Source: Ancylostoma caninum
Lineage: Eukaryota > Nematoda > Chromadorea > Rhabditida > Ancylostomatidae
Assembly: GCA_037903475.1 (NCBI GenBank)
Contig: JBAJFG010000172.1
Coordinates: 620,001-684,000 of the forward strand
Length of the DNA: 64,000 nt
Reading direction: 5' to 3'
Positions 45,251 to 58,527 of this stretch are shown in pieces. The position numbers and the translations under genes were made by a program. The notes beneath the pieces were generated by a model, which saw only the letters and a program-made list of their open reading frames with translations, did no database searches and had not been told where the DNA came from. How positions within the stretch are numbered: position 1 is the stretch's first letter; each line of letters begins with the position of its first letter.

Positions 45251-46645
45251 TATTCGCCCCTGGCACACCTATCGTCCGTGCGTCCTCACCCTTCGTAAAT
45301 TTCGAGAGCAGTGGGAGGAAGTTAGGAGTTTTCCAGAAAATTTGAATAATTACATACTTGATCACAGGAAGTGTCACAGTGTTCAATAATGACGCACTTT
45401 TTTTATGCATGTGAGTGTACAACTGGAATCTCTTCCGTGGCTGCAGAATCGCTCAGTTCTCGGACGGATGCTAGGACGAGAACGTGCGGCATGTGGGAAG
45501 TGCGGCGGATACCAACGCTGCACTGGGCCTAGAGAGCTCAGGCCGCACACGGATCTCGCCCATGCTGATCTGCGATGCAACAGTTGGCTTTGAGTGCAGA
45601 GCAGTGGCTATCCTGCTCCGTATAATGTGCTGCCTTGAAGCCTTGCTAGCTCTGTCTCATCGGTTGGCTATTAGACCGCCAGCGTAGGACAGTCACTGTG
45701 GAAGGATTTCGAAATTGCGGGTCCCGCGAAGATCTAGCCTCACCTCGCTCCATAAATCGGTTTTTCGTATGACGTCTGTGAATCTCTCCCTCCACCATTG
45801 TCTATGCACTACACTGCAGAAAGGATTTCACAAGACTCTCATGGTCTGACGCCAGAAAAATCTGGACCCTTACCAGTCTTTATATAGGAGGAGGGTCAGG
45901 TTTCTAGCTAGTTCCAAGCGGGGAGAGGTAGGCAGCACCACGTTGGTACAAGCTAGCTTACTCCCAACATGAAAAGGACTAGGATTACGTGTCAAGCAAT
46001 AGGACGACTTTCGAAATAATGTTCTGGGGTGAACGACACTAGTGTCCAGGTAGTTCTTGCTAAAGTATCACCGTTTGCAAAAATAGTGGTGATTCATTGC
46101 ACTGCGTACAGACTGCACAGGCAGCTTTTCACTCGTGTGATTGTTACTATTTCTTAAATTGATGATGCATGTTGTAGGAAATGCTTGGACCACTGTTGGA
46201 TTTACGCCAAAACAAAAGTTTAGAAAGTCGCCCTTGTGCTTGACGCGTAAGTGTCTATTTCATGTTGAACTTGAGCCAGTCTATAGCAATGTGGCGATGT
46301 CTCTTCAAGGCAGTGTGTTACCTCGTTTCACGGGCTGTGGATATCAAAATACTCTAGACTTTCTCGTCATGTTGATTCCAATAGTGGACGCCATAACGCA
46401 TAAAGTTGACGGAAACCCCGTTTTTGGCGGGTTCCAAAGTGCTGTTCACGAGCCACTTGGGCGGAGCGGTCCGTGACTGTGCTGGCTGCCCGCCACGGCT
46501 GTAGCGTTGACCAACTCGTTTTGACGTGTCCGATCGACAAGATGGACAACTTCAAGCGTCCACTCGACCCGACACACTGTTCCAAATAGCATCCCGAAAA
46601 ACGTTCGAAAAATGGGTTCAGAGGCCATTTTCTAACATTGTATGC
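45251..46645. other. No supported gene
   Basis: ORFs at 45383-45580 (both strands) and 46141-46476 (+, 111 codons) have no recognised domain and no clear splice context. Confidence 0.4.
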
Positions 46646-46650
46646 ACATA

Positions 46651-48206
46651 CAGTAGCGAGCAAAAAGATTGCAACTTTTGGTTTTTCGTCTGTAACTTTG
46701 TTCAAAGCAGAGCATGAGTGCCCAAATTTTTATGGGAGTTATGAATACTCATGCGCGACAGGAAAAAGTTAGAGCCTGCCCATTCCATTGTTTTTCTGTT
46801 CTTTAAGAAAAATTTATTTCGCAGAAGTCGAAATCTGTGATTTGGCACAATCGAAAACGTTTCGTGAAATGACCTCTATCGTTGGTATCTGACCACGCTT
46901 TGGTTCCTTGATGCAGAATCAACCCGTATACGCTAGGAAATATGCATCCGTACACCACTGGTTGACATACGCAAAGTCCACTTGAGGTTACTTCAGCAGT
47001 GATCCTCTATGAATGTATCTGTCAGCCTTGTTCCTTCTATCAGCTCTGTTTAGAAGGGAACGGTATTGCTGACGCTTCCACTAGTTTAGTTACGAGTATT
47101 CGGTTTTAATGCGGTTCATTGCTCTCTCGGAACTCCGAAATATTCTTGCTGATTTCAGTGCACTCAATTGTGCACATCACGGAAAATAAGTTTTAGAATT
47201 TTTTCTGTCTCTGGAGGCAAGATGTCTCAACGATCCCATTAGTGATAAAGATGCTACAGCGTTCCTAGAATATTGTCGTGCACACTTGGATACATGCCGC
47301 CTTAGATTTGATGAGGTAGGTCTTACAAAGGTGCAATGAAATGTACGAGACACCACCGAAGCGGGATATTGTAATTTGGAACATTGCAAATTGACTAATT
47401 TAGCTTGATTTGGATTAAGTGAACTAAACGAGACATTTCTAGAGCAAAAGGCCCCGGATCAACTGAGAAAGTTCGTGTGTGGAGAAAGGGGGCACGTGCA
47501 CTCGTCTTAGTGACCGGCACTGCTCATTTTGAGTAGTCCTCTTTCGATAAATCCAAGGCGGCATGTATCCAGGTGGTCACGACAATATTCTAGGAACCCT
47601 GTAGCATCATTATCGCTGATGGGATCGTTGAGACATCTTGCCCCAGAGACAGAAAAAATTCCAAAACTTATTTTCCGTGATGTGCACAATTGAGTGCACT
47701 GAAATCAGCAAGAATATTTCGGAGTTCCGAGAGAGCAATGAACTGCATTAAAACCGAATACTCGTAACTAAACTAGTGGAAGCGTCAGCAATACCGTTCC
47801 CTTCTAAACAGAGCTGATAGAAGGAACAAGGCTGACAGATACATTCATCGAGGATCACTGCTGAAGTAACCTCAAGTGGACTTTGCGTATGTCAACCAGT
47901 GGTGTACGGATGCATATTTCCTAGCGTATACGGGTTGATTCTGCATCAGGGAACCAAAGCGTGGTCAGATACCAACGATAGACGTCATTTCACGAGACGT
48001 TTTCGATGGTGCCAAATCACAGATTTCGACTCCTGCGAAATAAATTTTTCTTAAAGAACAGAAAAACAGTGGAATGGGCAGGCTCTAACTTTTCCCTGTC
48101 GCGCATGAGTATTCATAACTCCCACAAAAATTTGGGCACTCATGCTCTGCTTTGAACAAAGTTACAGACGAAAAACCAAAAGTTGCAATCTTTTTGCTCG
48201 CTACTG
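46651..48206. mobile_element. Tc1/mariner-type foldback, ~660-bp arms
   Basis: Ends 'cagtagcgagcaaaaagatt' and its reverse complement, flanked by TA (46649-46650 and 48207-48208). Arms 46651-47310 and 47545-48206 are inverted copies with few differences; the centre is about 235 bp. The end sequence is typical of Tc1-like elements. No intact transposase. Confidence 0.85.
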
Positions 48207-48594
48207 TATAACGCCAGATTCGGCACATCGAGGAGTTTCAGAATCTGCTAAAACCTCAAACACAAAAACGAGGTGACACACTGCCTTTGATCCGGCTTAA
48301 ATTGCAATGTATCCAATGCACAAGATTGCCGGAATCAACAGCACATTCTGCATAAAATATTTTAATCCATGATGTAAGTTTGCAAAACAGCAAGGGATGA
48401 AACGGAGCAGTCTCGGGCAGCCAAACGTAGCAAGTGATGTGATGCAATCCGACGACGGGTGCAGCTCTAGGGTAACTAGTGCTCAAGTACACAGTCTTCA
48501 GTGGTTAAGACACCTTATTATGATTTCAATCCAAAACAATAAAGTAGCTGTCAATCTGATCAGCGTATAGTTTCTCCGCACAAATTCACAGGAT

Positions 48595-49400
48595 ACACCT
48601 CATCACATGTCATTAATACGAGCCGACACCGGTGTGAATGTTTTGCTTCGTTCTGGGACCAGATCAAGACGTTAGTGACAAAACTTGGGATTATGAAAAC
48701 GTTTGCTGACAGTATTCATCGTGGCTTCCGTTTGTACTTCTCGCAAATCTAGTCACAATCAGATAACTGGATAAGGGCAAACGCAGCAGAAACTGTAAAG
48801 CCACACTCCCAAGATGTGGAAGGCAGACGTTGCTCCATGAGGAAGAACTACTGCATTCCGACTGCTGCAAGCAGCAAAACCCGCGTTTCGGCTGCTTCGA
48901 GGGGGCTAGCTGCTGCCCGATCAACTGCAGTGTCTTTCAAACTGCGTTCTACTTGCTCTTAGTCACGTGGCGACCCGTCCTCTTCGAGGTGTATATAAGC
49001 CGGTGGTTGAGTATCAGAGCTAAGTCCTGTCCTCGCTTCGGCGGAGGCAGGGAGAACCCTGCGAAACTCGTCAGGCCGTCTGATGCCCGGATAAAACCGT
49101 GGCAGAGTGCAATAATCGGTCAGGCGAGATCTGTGCTGTGCGGAAGCGTGCGGGTCTGGCGCGGATGTGGAGGTAGGCGCGGGACCTCTGCGTCCACCAA
49201 GCGTTTCCGCGGCAAGCGCGTACGCGTTCGTACGAGTTCGGTACTATTTTTGGATGAGCTTGGGTAAGCATCCACTTACCACAGCCTACACAACAGGGAC
49301 ACAGCCCTGCGCCCAGATGGAGCTGCGATCCTAAGTTTGAGACAATTGCTGTTGAAACGCGTTCGGCCTGTGTTCGCCTTTCGGGAATCTCTGAGTTATT
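48595..49400 (+). repeat. Dispersed repeat R, copy 3 (unbroken)
   Basis: The longest copy. One frame reads HSDCCKQQNPRFGCF, GASCCPINCSVFQTAFY and stays open to 49267. A 'gtgtatataagccgg' TATA-like motif lies inside this ORF (about 48991), which argues against the ORF being one protein. It shows the uninterrupted site for the element at 18382-19642. Confidence 0.65.
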
Positions 49401-49971
49401 ACAGTCCTGATCTGAAAGACACGGATTCTGTGGTTCTATGGGCGTAGCGGCCAAAGAAGCACAGCGGAGCTTGTATCTAGGGTAGAGACCAGGGCTGTGC
49501 TCTATTAACGTAACGAATTAACGCATTAACGCGTAACGGTCATTTTTGGCCTAACGTAACGAATTAATGAATTAACGAAAAACCTCGAAAACCGTTAGAA
49601 TCCATTTTGTTAATAGGCCTAGTAGTATTTGAAATGCGTACTTTTCTCGTTCTACACAACTTTTTCGGAATGTACAATGGATTATATACATACTCACGAC
49701 GATGTGTAGTTGCCATAGGCTTGAGTCATCCGAAGAACAATCTTTCATGAACATTTTATCATTATAGCTTTTATGAACTGAAGCCATGGCGGTGGATATA
49801 GCTGTATAGTTGTTGAGGATAGATATGGGGATGAGAACTTTCATGAATCTGCAACAATTTTAGGGACTGGATGAATACCTTGCGCAGGAGCCATAATTGT
49901 CTTATGATCTTTTGATTATTTGAGGAGCGATAACAACATCTCGAAATCTCCTCATATCAAAAGGTTGGCAT

Positions 49972-51015
49972 CAGGGTAAAGCATGGGGTGCGACTCGGAG
50001 CTCCCAAATACGTGCCCCCCTCTTGCTTTCACATGGGCGTAAACCACGTCCATGATCCTGCCATTCTTGGGGTACACAGTCCTTGCATTGTAATCAGCAA
50101 CTGAACAGCTTTCATCATTTTTTTCAGTATTGGGCCTCTCTCGATCTGTAACACAAATTTCAGACATCATAGACAAACCTGTCAGTTTTAAGGGAACGTC
50201 CCCAACAAGTTTGAGCATGTTGGACATACTGAACATAAAACAAAAAAGGAGGGATCAGATTGCTAGAACTGAACTCGGTTAAACAATCTTGGACATGTTT
50301 AAACATGTTTTTACGTAAACTTTCTTGTTTTCACTCTCTGCTCCCTCCTCGCTGTGGACGCCTTATGCGCATCTCTCTACTATTTCTGAATACTGTAGAG
50401 TCCACCACAGGGCAGGTGCGATAAGGGTGCGATACACGCACCTTCTCCGCACCTGCTCTGTGGTGGAAGCTACAGTAATCTTTTGCAGTGGAGCGCGAAG
50501 TCGCGTAGGAGCGCGAAATAGCTCCATAGGGAGTTTCAGCTGAACTTTGGTGCAATTTTTGCAACATTGAGCCGATCTAACGAGCGCTACTTGCACAGAT
50601 GGAGTGAAACTTAGGAAATTTACCGTGACTGTGCTCCTGTGGCAAGCAATACATACCATTTTTACTAATTATTGCGTCTATAACTTATTAATATTACTAT
50701 GTGTTGCCGTACCGATTTCCTGTGATGGAAAATTTCTGAAGTAACAGCAGGGATCTTAGGGATGTGAAACACCTCATCCACAGCTCGAATAATGTGTTAG
50801 GTCGTAAACGCCGTTCCCTTCACGATGCTTCCTGAATAGAAGCCGTCGGCCATTCTGAGGAAGTCAGTGCGTAGGTGGGATAATATAGGGGTCGTAGGAC
50901 GAGGATCAATCATAAAGAAAAAACACAACGTACTACCCATCCCCCTTTGCTTTTTCGCTTTGCTCCTCCAAATACGTAGGGGTGGTTTGAAATATCGCAC
51001 CTGTGCTTTACCCTG
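49972..51015. mobile_element. Non-autonomous hAT nested in the first
   Basis: Ends 'cagggtaaagcatggggtg' and '...tgtgctttaccctg', flanked by a perfect 8-bp duplication GTTGGCAT (49964-49971 and 51016-51023). Same family as 42228-43142. It split the outer element's transposase frame at a KRLAYK position. Confidence 0.9.
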
Positions 51016-51016
51016 G

Positions 51017-51178
51017 TTGGCATATAAATACCTTCACGCACCGGCGCCTGAGTGCGAGCGTCTCTTCTCAACAGCAGGCTTCATTCTATCAGGTTCAACA
51101 ATAAGAACCAGCTTGACTGTAGAAAACTTGGAAAAACTGCTCTGTTTACGCCATAACATGCTTGTACTAGAGTTCTGA
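51017..51178 (+). pseudogene. hAT transposase C-terminal dimerisation fragment
   Basis: The frame reads LAYKYLHAPAPECERLFSTAGF and continues to ENLEKLLCLRHNM, the signature of the hAT C-terminal dimerisation region (yL.i.a....ER.FS.aG.i...R..l......l..l..N). Bases before the nested element (49915-49971) continue the same frame backwards as SDNNISKSPHIK. The N-terminal catalytic part is missing. Confidence 0.85.
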
Positions 51179-51685
51179 ATTACGCCGGTGCGCCTTGTTC
51201 TTTCAGTCTCCCACTTTCTCTTACGAAGCCTAACATCTCAAGAGTTCCCATCCATTCCTGTTGCCTAGGATTTATTGAGAAAGTTGTGAAGCAAAATAAC
51301 CTCACTCTTAACTAAAGGAATTTCTATCGCTTATCTTTTTTTCGTCTGACGGCTGCCTATGTTTGTTTGCCTGCACGCATTAATGAGAAATTATCATTTT
51401 TCATTGTTTTCATCTTGCTATACCGTGCTTTCAGAGCCATATACAAGCAATGTTAGCTTCTGCTTCAATTATTTGTTGAATCTACAGCTTATTTGCTTTG
51501 AATATCAGTCGGGGAACTCGACCGCTTGTTGCAGCTGATGAAACTTAGCAAAACATCCATAAATCCGTCTTCTAACGAATTAACGGATTAACGCATTAAA
51601 GCGTAACGTCCATTTTGGCCTAACGTAACGAAGTAACGGATTAACGAAATTTGAAATTTTTCTAACGCGCAGCCCTGGTAGAGAC

Positions 51686-52345
51686 CCTAGGGCACTTTTG
51701 TGGGACCACACTACCAACCACAAGCGTGTGAATTATCTCTGGGAACTTGAATACAGAGATAGTCGAGGGTGCAAATCACAAATATCATACTCATTTCTAA
51801 TAATAATATCGATTTTATTGATTTTTGGCAGCCTCCTGTGCCGAATTCCTCAGCCGCTGTTCGACACACACAACGTAAATTTTTTTTGGTTCCTGTAGAG
51901 TTTTCCATTACTATTGCTGTGCGGGTCCACACGCAGCCCAACTGCGCACACTCCGTCAAACTCGCATCCAGTAATCAAATCACTTGAATCAAGCCAATTC
52001 TGAACTGCCCCAGAAGTTCAAGACCAACAGTTCTTGTAACAGCAGTACGCTGCCGAACGTGAAAGACCTGTCGAAAGAAAAAAGAAAAATTTTTTAAAAA
52101 ATTTAACGTCTACTGATCGACGGAAGAACAGTTGAATCTATTCTGTGACGTTTGACGCCAGCACCGCCGACGTCTCCCATATTTGACGTGCGCTCTACTA
52201 CTGCAATGAGGGGAACACACCGCACGAACCACCGCATGCATCGGGTCTGCAACGAAGACGCTCAAGACGTCGACGCAAGCGACGAGAACTTTGTGCTCAA
52301 CCTTACCTCGGTACATCGTCGCACTCCTACCGGCGCAGCCTCAGC
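51686..52345. repeat. Host transposon remainder, then unassigned sequence
   Basis: 51686-51960 continues the element interrupted by the hAT: 'agtcgagggtgc', 'cacaaatatcatactcattt' and 'gatttttggcagcctcc' match 62545-62640. 52000-52345 has no recognised content. Confidence 0.55.
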
Positions 52346-52348
52346 ACA

Positions 52349-53105
52349 TTAAAGGCAGCACCCACGGAAATTTTCGACCTCGAAATTTCGGTAAAATTCG
52401 GAGTAATCGGGTGCTCTTAACACTGTTATAATGCTGAAAACAGTCGAAACCTTCGAGATCCCTGTTTTCTAGAACTCCTCAGTTCATCGGTTTCGAGCAG
52501 GTTGGGCCGAGCTGTGCGATCTGTTCGCTGTGGACCGATCCAAAAAAGTCAATACCGCTGCCATTTTTGTCAGCTGTTTTGCAGGCAAAGAGGTTTTTGG
52601 CCATGTTTTGCGGGGTTATTGAAGTTTATGGAAGAAACCAAACATTGGAGAAGATAGCCTGACCAGTCAAGGTATGGCAAAAACACCAACGAATTCCAAA
52701 ACAAACTCTGAGCAATGAAAAAATTCGAAAACGCGTCACTGGCGAAGATCAACCGTACAAGTGACTAAATCAGCGCATTTCGTGTGAAGTAACAAGTAAA
52801 AAAATTATGGTGCGTACTAATGCAAGAAAGGAAAGTTAAGGACCAAGAAATAGTTTTACAATAACAAAGAAAGAAATGGCTAACCACCAAATCAGCTGGC
52901 AGCAACGATCCGTTGCCGCCACAACTCGATCGAACGACCCCGCGCTGATCCTACTGATCCAGGATCTTGGACATTTTACTAATTATATCTCAGAAACGGT
53001 TGAGTTTTGCGCTCTTCTTTCTTCGCCAAATTGTTAGAGACACTGTTAAGGTCCAAAAACGATCAAAACCTCAGATATGAAAATTTCCGTGGGCGCTGCC
53101 TTTAA
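52349..53105. mobile_element. MITE with GGCAGCACCCACGGAAA ends, copy 2
   Basis: TTAAAGGCAGCACCCACGG at 52349 and its inverse ending at 53105 (CCGTGGGCGCTGCCTTTAA). TTAA at both ends may be the target duplication. Same family as 31861-32581. Confidence 0.75.
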
Positions 53106-53589
53106 CTGGCTTCCGCTGCGTATTCTCCACCCTCCGGCTCAATTTCTCCCACAGGCACACTCTACCCGTTCTTCACCTTTCACAGTATTATGAAACCGTG
53201 ATAACATTGCTGACGGGAGCTAATCGAAACCAGGAATGAGCATGTTTATGTGGCGGAGAAGTAGTATCTCACCACAGCAAGGTGGCATGGATGAGTTCTC
53301 GCAGATTTACGCTGAAAATTCGAACACCACGTATTCCTTAGATTTTTCCCAAGCGGCCGTTACAGGCTTTAGTATCTACAAAACCTTGAAACGAGGATTT
53401 AAAAAAACTGAAATGTTCATTCCAATCTTTATTTTCACGTTAAATCTAATGTGCTATGATACAATCCTCCTGACTGTCATGAGCTCTAGTCTCTACAATT
53501 ATTTACGGATACTATTGAATACCGAAATATAACATGCTTGTGAGCGCTTTCCAGCGTTTGAAGTAACTGCCACCAACCAATACTTTGCA
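53106..53589. other. No recognisable gene
   Basis: A 98-codon plus-strand ORF (53236-53532) has a hydrophobic stretch near its end but no recognised domain or splice context. Confidence 0.4.
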
Positions 53590-55043
53590 AATTCTCCGGA
53601 GAGAATCATCGATACGGTGGAACTGAGCTGATATTACCCGGAGAGGCGCCGCGAAAGATCCTACCTTGATTCTATGACTGGAGTACAAGTGTCTCTGATC
53701 TCTTCCTACAACAGTCAGCGTAGTTGTAGGATATCAGATGTTTCATGAGACGCCATATGCGTGCAACTCCGTGCAAAGCGGTACAAATGCAGGAAAAGGC
53801 TACATAGTGAGACCAACAGGATAAACGGGATTTCGCAGTTGCTAGAAAACAAATGTTCCATTGGATTTATAAATTTGCGTACAAGTCCGATACTTTTGGT
53901 ATGCGAACTCTAGAAAAAACGTTTGAATTCTTTTCCACTTTTCTCCAACCACAATGAAGGATGATTAATGAGCGGCCAGATTCCCCCACTCTAGTACCTC
54001 TTTTTACGCATTGGTGTTCCTCCTTCATGACAGGAAAAATCCAGCTCTCTCTCCTGGGCATGTGGAAAATTCTACGTCTTCTCTTTGGGAAACTCATGCC
54101 TGAGTTTTGACACAGACAGAACCCTGGAGATCAAGTTTCTATAGATCATTCTTTCAAACTCCATCAATTGGAGGTAAATGCATATTTGAGAGATGATAGT
54201 GAAAAGAACGAATTCAAGACAAGTCAACAAAAAGTTTTACTCCATACCGGTCATGACCACGACTCCGGAAGGTGGCTATTTCGCTACAGTGGTTCCGTTC
54301 TTGAAGTTCTGACATGGACAGAACGAGCGAAGAACCTACTTTCATTTCTCATCCACCCACTCAACCTGGTCAAAGTGAAAGTTCCCTAGAAGGTGGAGGA
54401 GAACCAGAGCCGTGTTATTTTACAAGGTAAGAGATGTCACGACATTACACCTGCATCCTACCTCGTGAGCACCTCCATAGCCACAGCAACTCCCCTGCCA
54501 TGTTAATCTGTTCGCGAAGTGCTGTTGTTGTTATCAACTCTAACCATGTAGATGTTACAAGAAATTATGGATAGAAATAAACATGAGTGCAGTTCAATGC
54601 TGAAACCAATGTGAAGAATCTTTTTCACATGATAATTGGTCTGGTTAACCTCGATGGTTGAAATTCTGCCACCTCAACAAGAATTTGCTTGTACAGCATA
54701 GTAAATGGTTGACGCCGTGGTAGATCGTCGTGGATAACTCCAGCTGACAATACTGTTCTCACCTTCGCAGTTAAATTACTACCAATTTTGGCCAAACACG
54801 TTAGAAATTTTACGACTGCTGATTGATTTCATATTGATGAGTCTAAGCATGATATGATCAGAGATGTTTTGAGGGAAGGACTTTTAAGAAGGCCAAGAAG
54901 ACATGGCGATGAACTTAAAGGCAGCACCCACGGAAACTTTCACTCCTCAGATTTTCACACTTGCTAGTACTTAAGCGCACTCCGATTGGTTTCTTTATAA
55001 TAACAACAACGGAAACCCACTGCGTTCAGCGCAGTGACTGGTA

Positions 55044-57353
55044 TAATACTAACGGTGTCGCTTGATGAAACTGCGCGATGTCTGCGATTTCGCGTTTTTT
55101 TCGTCGCTTCTCCATAACTCCGTTCAATCTTAACCATTTTCAAAATAGAGCAGATATTCGGGGTCGGAATGATGTGATCTATCTGAGCTTAAAATTTGAA
55201 AATTGGAGAGTTTTCGGTGATCATGCAGCAAAATTACCTATGTATACAATTAAGAGAAAATCGCTGCATCGAGTCTCTCCGAATTATTATATATCCGCAG
55301 GTACTTTTCTTGAAAGTGGTGCCCGTTAATCACCTATCTTCAAAAAAAGTCGTACCACTGCACCATAAATTCATTTTTCAGGATCAGGACATGATTAGGA
55401 CAAGAACGATACCTCACACGACTATTTTAGGATTTTCGTGGAAATGGAGTTACAATTTCGTTGATTTCAAGCATTAATTTGACCTTTTCAGCATTCTGAA
55501 GATAACGCAATTTGTGAAGTCCTTGAGGATGTTTCTTGGACTATTGCGGATACATACTGACTGCTATTGTGCTTCCAATCGCACATGGCCGCGATTTAGG
55601 CAAAATTTCACTTTCTCGTCCCCAAAAAAATGATTTGTTCAATGCTAAAGTAGTTTTTTTTTCTTCAAGGAAAATAATCCTGCAACGCACAACTCCTGGC
55701 TTGGTATCCAGACCTCTTCAAGTGTAGTAGCCGCATAATTTCGCGGCTAAACATGCGATTTCGATGAAATCGCGGTTATATGAGTTTCCTTATATGTTTC
55801 AACTTTGCATAGGTATTCAGTCCAACCATCCAGAGGATATCGATTCACTGACAATAAATCCATTTTAGTTGACTTCCTTCATATTTCCCTTCCGAGCTCT
55901 ACCCACATCCCTGACAGGCTATTATCGCGGCCTCGCTATCGCTCGGTCGATGGATCGCTTGGTCTTGCTCCACAGATGCACCCTGTGGTACTTTAGCAGC
56001 TCATGGTGCGACAACATTTGAAAATATGAGAGGAATATTTAGGAAAGGACATTAGACAGAAAACAAAAAAGCTTCAATTTTATAGAGAAAATATAGTACG
56101 AAATCCATTCTTTAGTTCTTCAAACTTTCTGTTGAAAAAAAACTTTACAAATAGGAGTTTTTCACAATAATTCCTGTAGTTGTCGGTTTCATTACCGTAG
56201 AACTCGAATAAGCTAGCAAAATAAGAGATACCTGTCAACTGGCTCGCTTGACACAATTGACGCGACTTCACGTATATTTCGGGTTGTTTCCCGATATGAC
56301 GCATGAAAATGTGAGCAGATGACTCCTCGATCAAAAAAAAATCTCAGCCTCACATAATCTTTCATCGATAATTGTGTTAACCCATTGACGACCGCGCCCA
56401 TTTTTGCGTGTCTGGCGCGTGGGACCAACGCCCTTTCAAGAGTGTGGCGCCCGCGGAGTTCCACACCGTTACGATAAGATAATTCGGATTAGAACAGATC
56501 ATTTTGCAGGAACAATTTTGAAATCTAGTTCCAGAAGATAACAAGTATCATCAGACAAAAAAAGTAGAGATTCTAAGCGCTTCTGGATTCCATTAAGACT
56601 GAAGGAAGATTGTAGAGGGTGGGTATTTCTAGTTTTATAAGGAAGTGTCCAGAGACTATACACGTTCCTAAGGCTCTAGCCTAACTAGTAAGGAAGCGCA
56701 GGATGTAGCGAACGTGATTCTGTGTAGGAAATATGGCTTTTGCACAGAGTAATTCCATCCACAACAAAAGAAATGTGAAGCAATCTTTCTCGACTGCAAA
56801 ATCCCATCCTTTTCATGATTTTTCATAATGTCACAATAGCAGTCAGTATGTTTCCGCAATAGTCCAAGAAACATCCTCAAGGACTTCACGGATTGCGAAT
56901 GCTAAAAATGTCAAATTAATGGTTGAAATCAACGGAATTGTAACTCCATTTCCACGAAAATCCTAAAATAGTCGTGTGAGGTATCGTTCTTGTCCTAACC
57001 ATGTCCTGATCCCGAAAAATGAACTTATGGTGCAGTGGTACCACTTTTTTTGAAGATAGGTGATTGACGGGCAACACTTTCAAGAAAAGTACCTGCGGAT
57101 ATAATTCGGAGAGACTCGATGCAGTGAGTTTCTCTTAATTGTATCCTTAGGTAATTTTGCTGCATGATCACCGAAAACTCTCCAATTTTCAAATTTTAAG
57201 CCCACTACCAGGTAGATCAGATCATTCCGATCCCGAATATCTGCTCTATTTTAAAAATGGTTAAGATTGAAGGGAGCTATGGAGAAGCGACGAAAAAAAA
57301 AACGCGAAATCGCAGACATCGCGCAGTTTCATCAAGCGACACCGTTGGTATTG
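55044..57353. mobile_element. 2.3-kb foldback, Tc1/mariner-type target
   Basis: Ends TAATACTAACGGTGTCGCTT and its near inverse, flanked by TA duplications (55042-55043 and 57354-57355). Arms of about 520 bp (55044-55575 and 56830-57353) are inverted copies. The 1.25-kb interior has no recognised transposase and contains a piggyBac-like end motif at about 56379. Confidence 0.85.
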
Positions 57354-58498
57354 TACATCTTTGTGCCAGCGGTCAATTTGGACGAGTTTTTCGTTAGTTG
57401 TTTGTTGCTCGAATTTCAACACAAGCACCTGTTTTGCTGCGGTTCTGGTAAATTCCAGCCTTTTTCTCTCCTTGTGAGTCCTTTTGAGGACTTTTGTACT
57501 TTTGCTACTGAATGCTTTCTCATTTGCATTTCACAGAAATTAAAGCTGTTCAGTAACAGTTCAAACTAATTTTTGTTGAGATTCCGATTTTCTCCGAATT
57601 TTCTCCTATTAAAGGATTTCCTGAGGTTTTGATTTTCAAATGACATGTATGCTAAGTGCTTCACATTTTCCGATGGTTATTTTTCCTAATGAGGTACGGA
57701 AAGCCTGCAGTATGGAACAAATAACTGATTGCGCATATATACAACCGGTGAAAGAAAAGTATTATCGATCTTTTGCTGTCAATCCCCATCCCAAAGCCCA
57801 TGCAACTCGACCACACCTGATACACCTAACCTTACCGTGAGCTTCTAAAAACAGGGTTTTTGGTGCTATCGGAAAGCTTCGACTTCATGCAAGTGTTCAG
57901 CACCTTCGATAACTTCGGGATTTGCTGAGTTTTTCAAGTCGAAAATTTCCGTGGATGCTGCATTTAAGATCATGGATGAAATGAGACAACGGTGAACGAT
58001 CTCAAAAATTGCACAATTCTCCACAAAACAACATGATGTAGAGATTGCGCGAAAACTATACATAAGGTGACGAAAAGTTAGCAGACCTTCACCCAAGGCC
58101 AATACCTAGCTGTGATTGTAACTAAAAACTAGACGAAAAACAACACAATTAATTCCTTTGTCAGTGCATGGAAAATTTCATTCTCTTTACTTATTCAGTG
58201 ATAAGTACAGGAATTTTTTCTTTCAAAAGCTTAAAAAAAGGAGATACACTCTGATTTCACCTTCTCACACCATTAATCATTGGTTTTCAATTTCGTGGGC
58301 GTGGAATAACTTCTACATGGCACTTTTGCGTAATACTCGTCGAAGTTGCATCCTCCCCCTCACCACAGAGGTTTGCGTGTGCGCTCAGTGGATGTGTCTG
58401 CAATGAGCTCAACATTGAAAATTACTTCAAAGAGATCTTCAAGAAACTTTCAGATTGTATCAAAGTGAGTGCTGTGATGGAAGTCTATAGCGAAGTGC

Positions 58499-58504
58499 TT
58501 TATT
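58499..58504 (-). terminator. W8 poly(A) signal AATAAA
   Basis: Minus-strand AATAAA, 24 nt past the W8 stop. Confidence 0.7.
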
Positions 58505-58527
58505 GCTTTTATTCAGGAACAAGAGCA

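Larger units (their letters stand above)
49490..51677 (+). mobile_element. hAT transposon, outer element
   Basis: Ends CAGGGCTGTGC and GCGCAGCCCTG, flanked by a perfect 8-bp target duplication GTAGAGAC (49482-49489 and 51678-51685). Subterminal regions are rich in 'taacgaattaacg'. It carries the last part of a hAT transposase, interrupted by a second hAT element. Without the insert it would be about 1.1 kb. It is inserted in a copy of the transposon whose centre is at 62340-62780. Confidence 0.9.

Noticed and set aside
48830..49267. 145-codon ORF as a single protein
   Set aside because: A TATA-like motif lies within it, composition changes abruptly, and other copies of the repeat break the frame after CCPINC.
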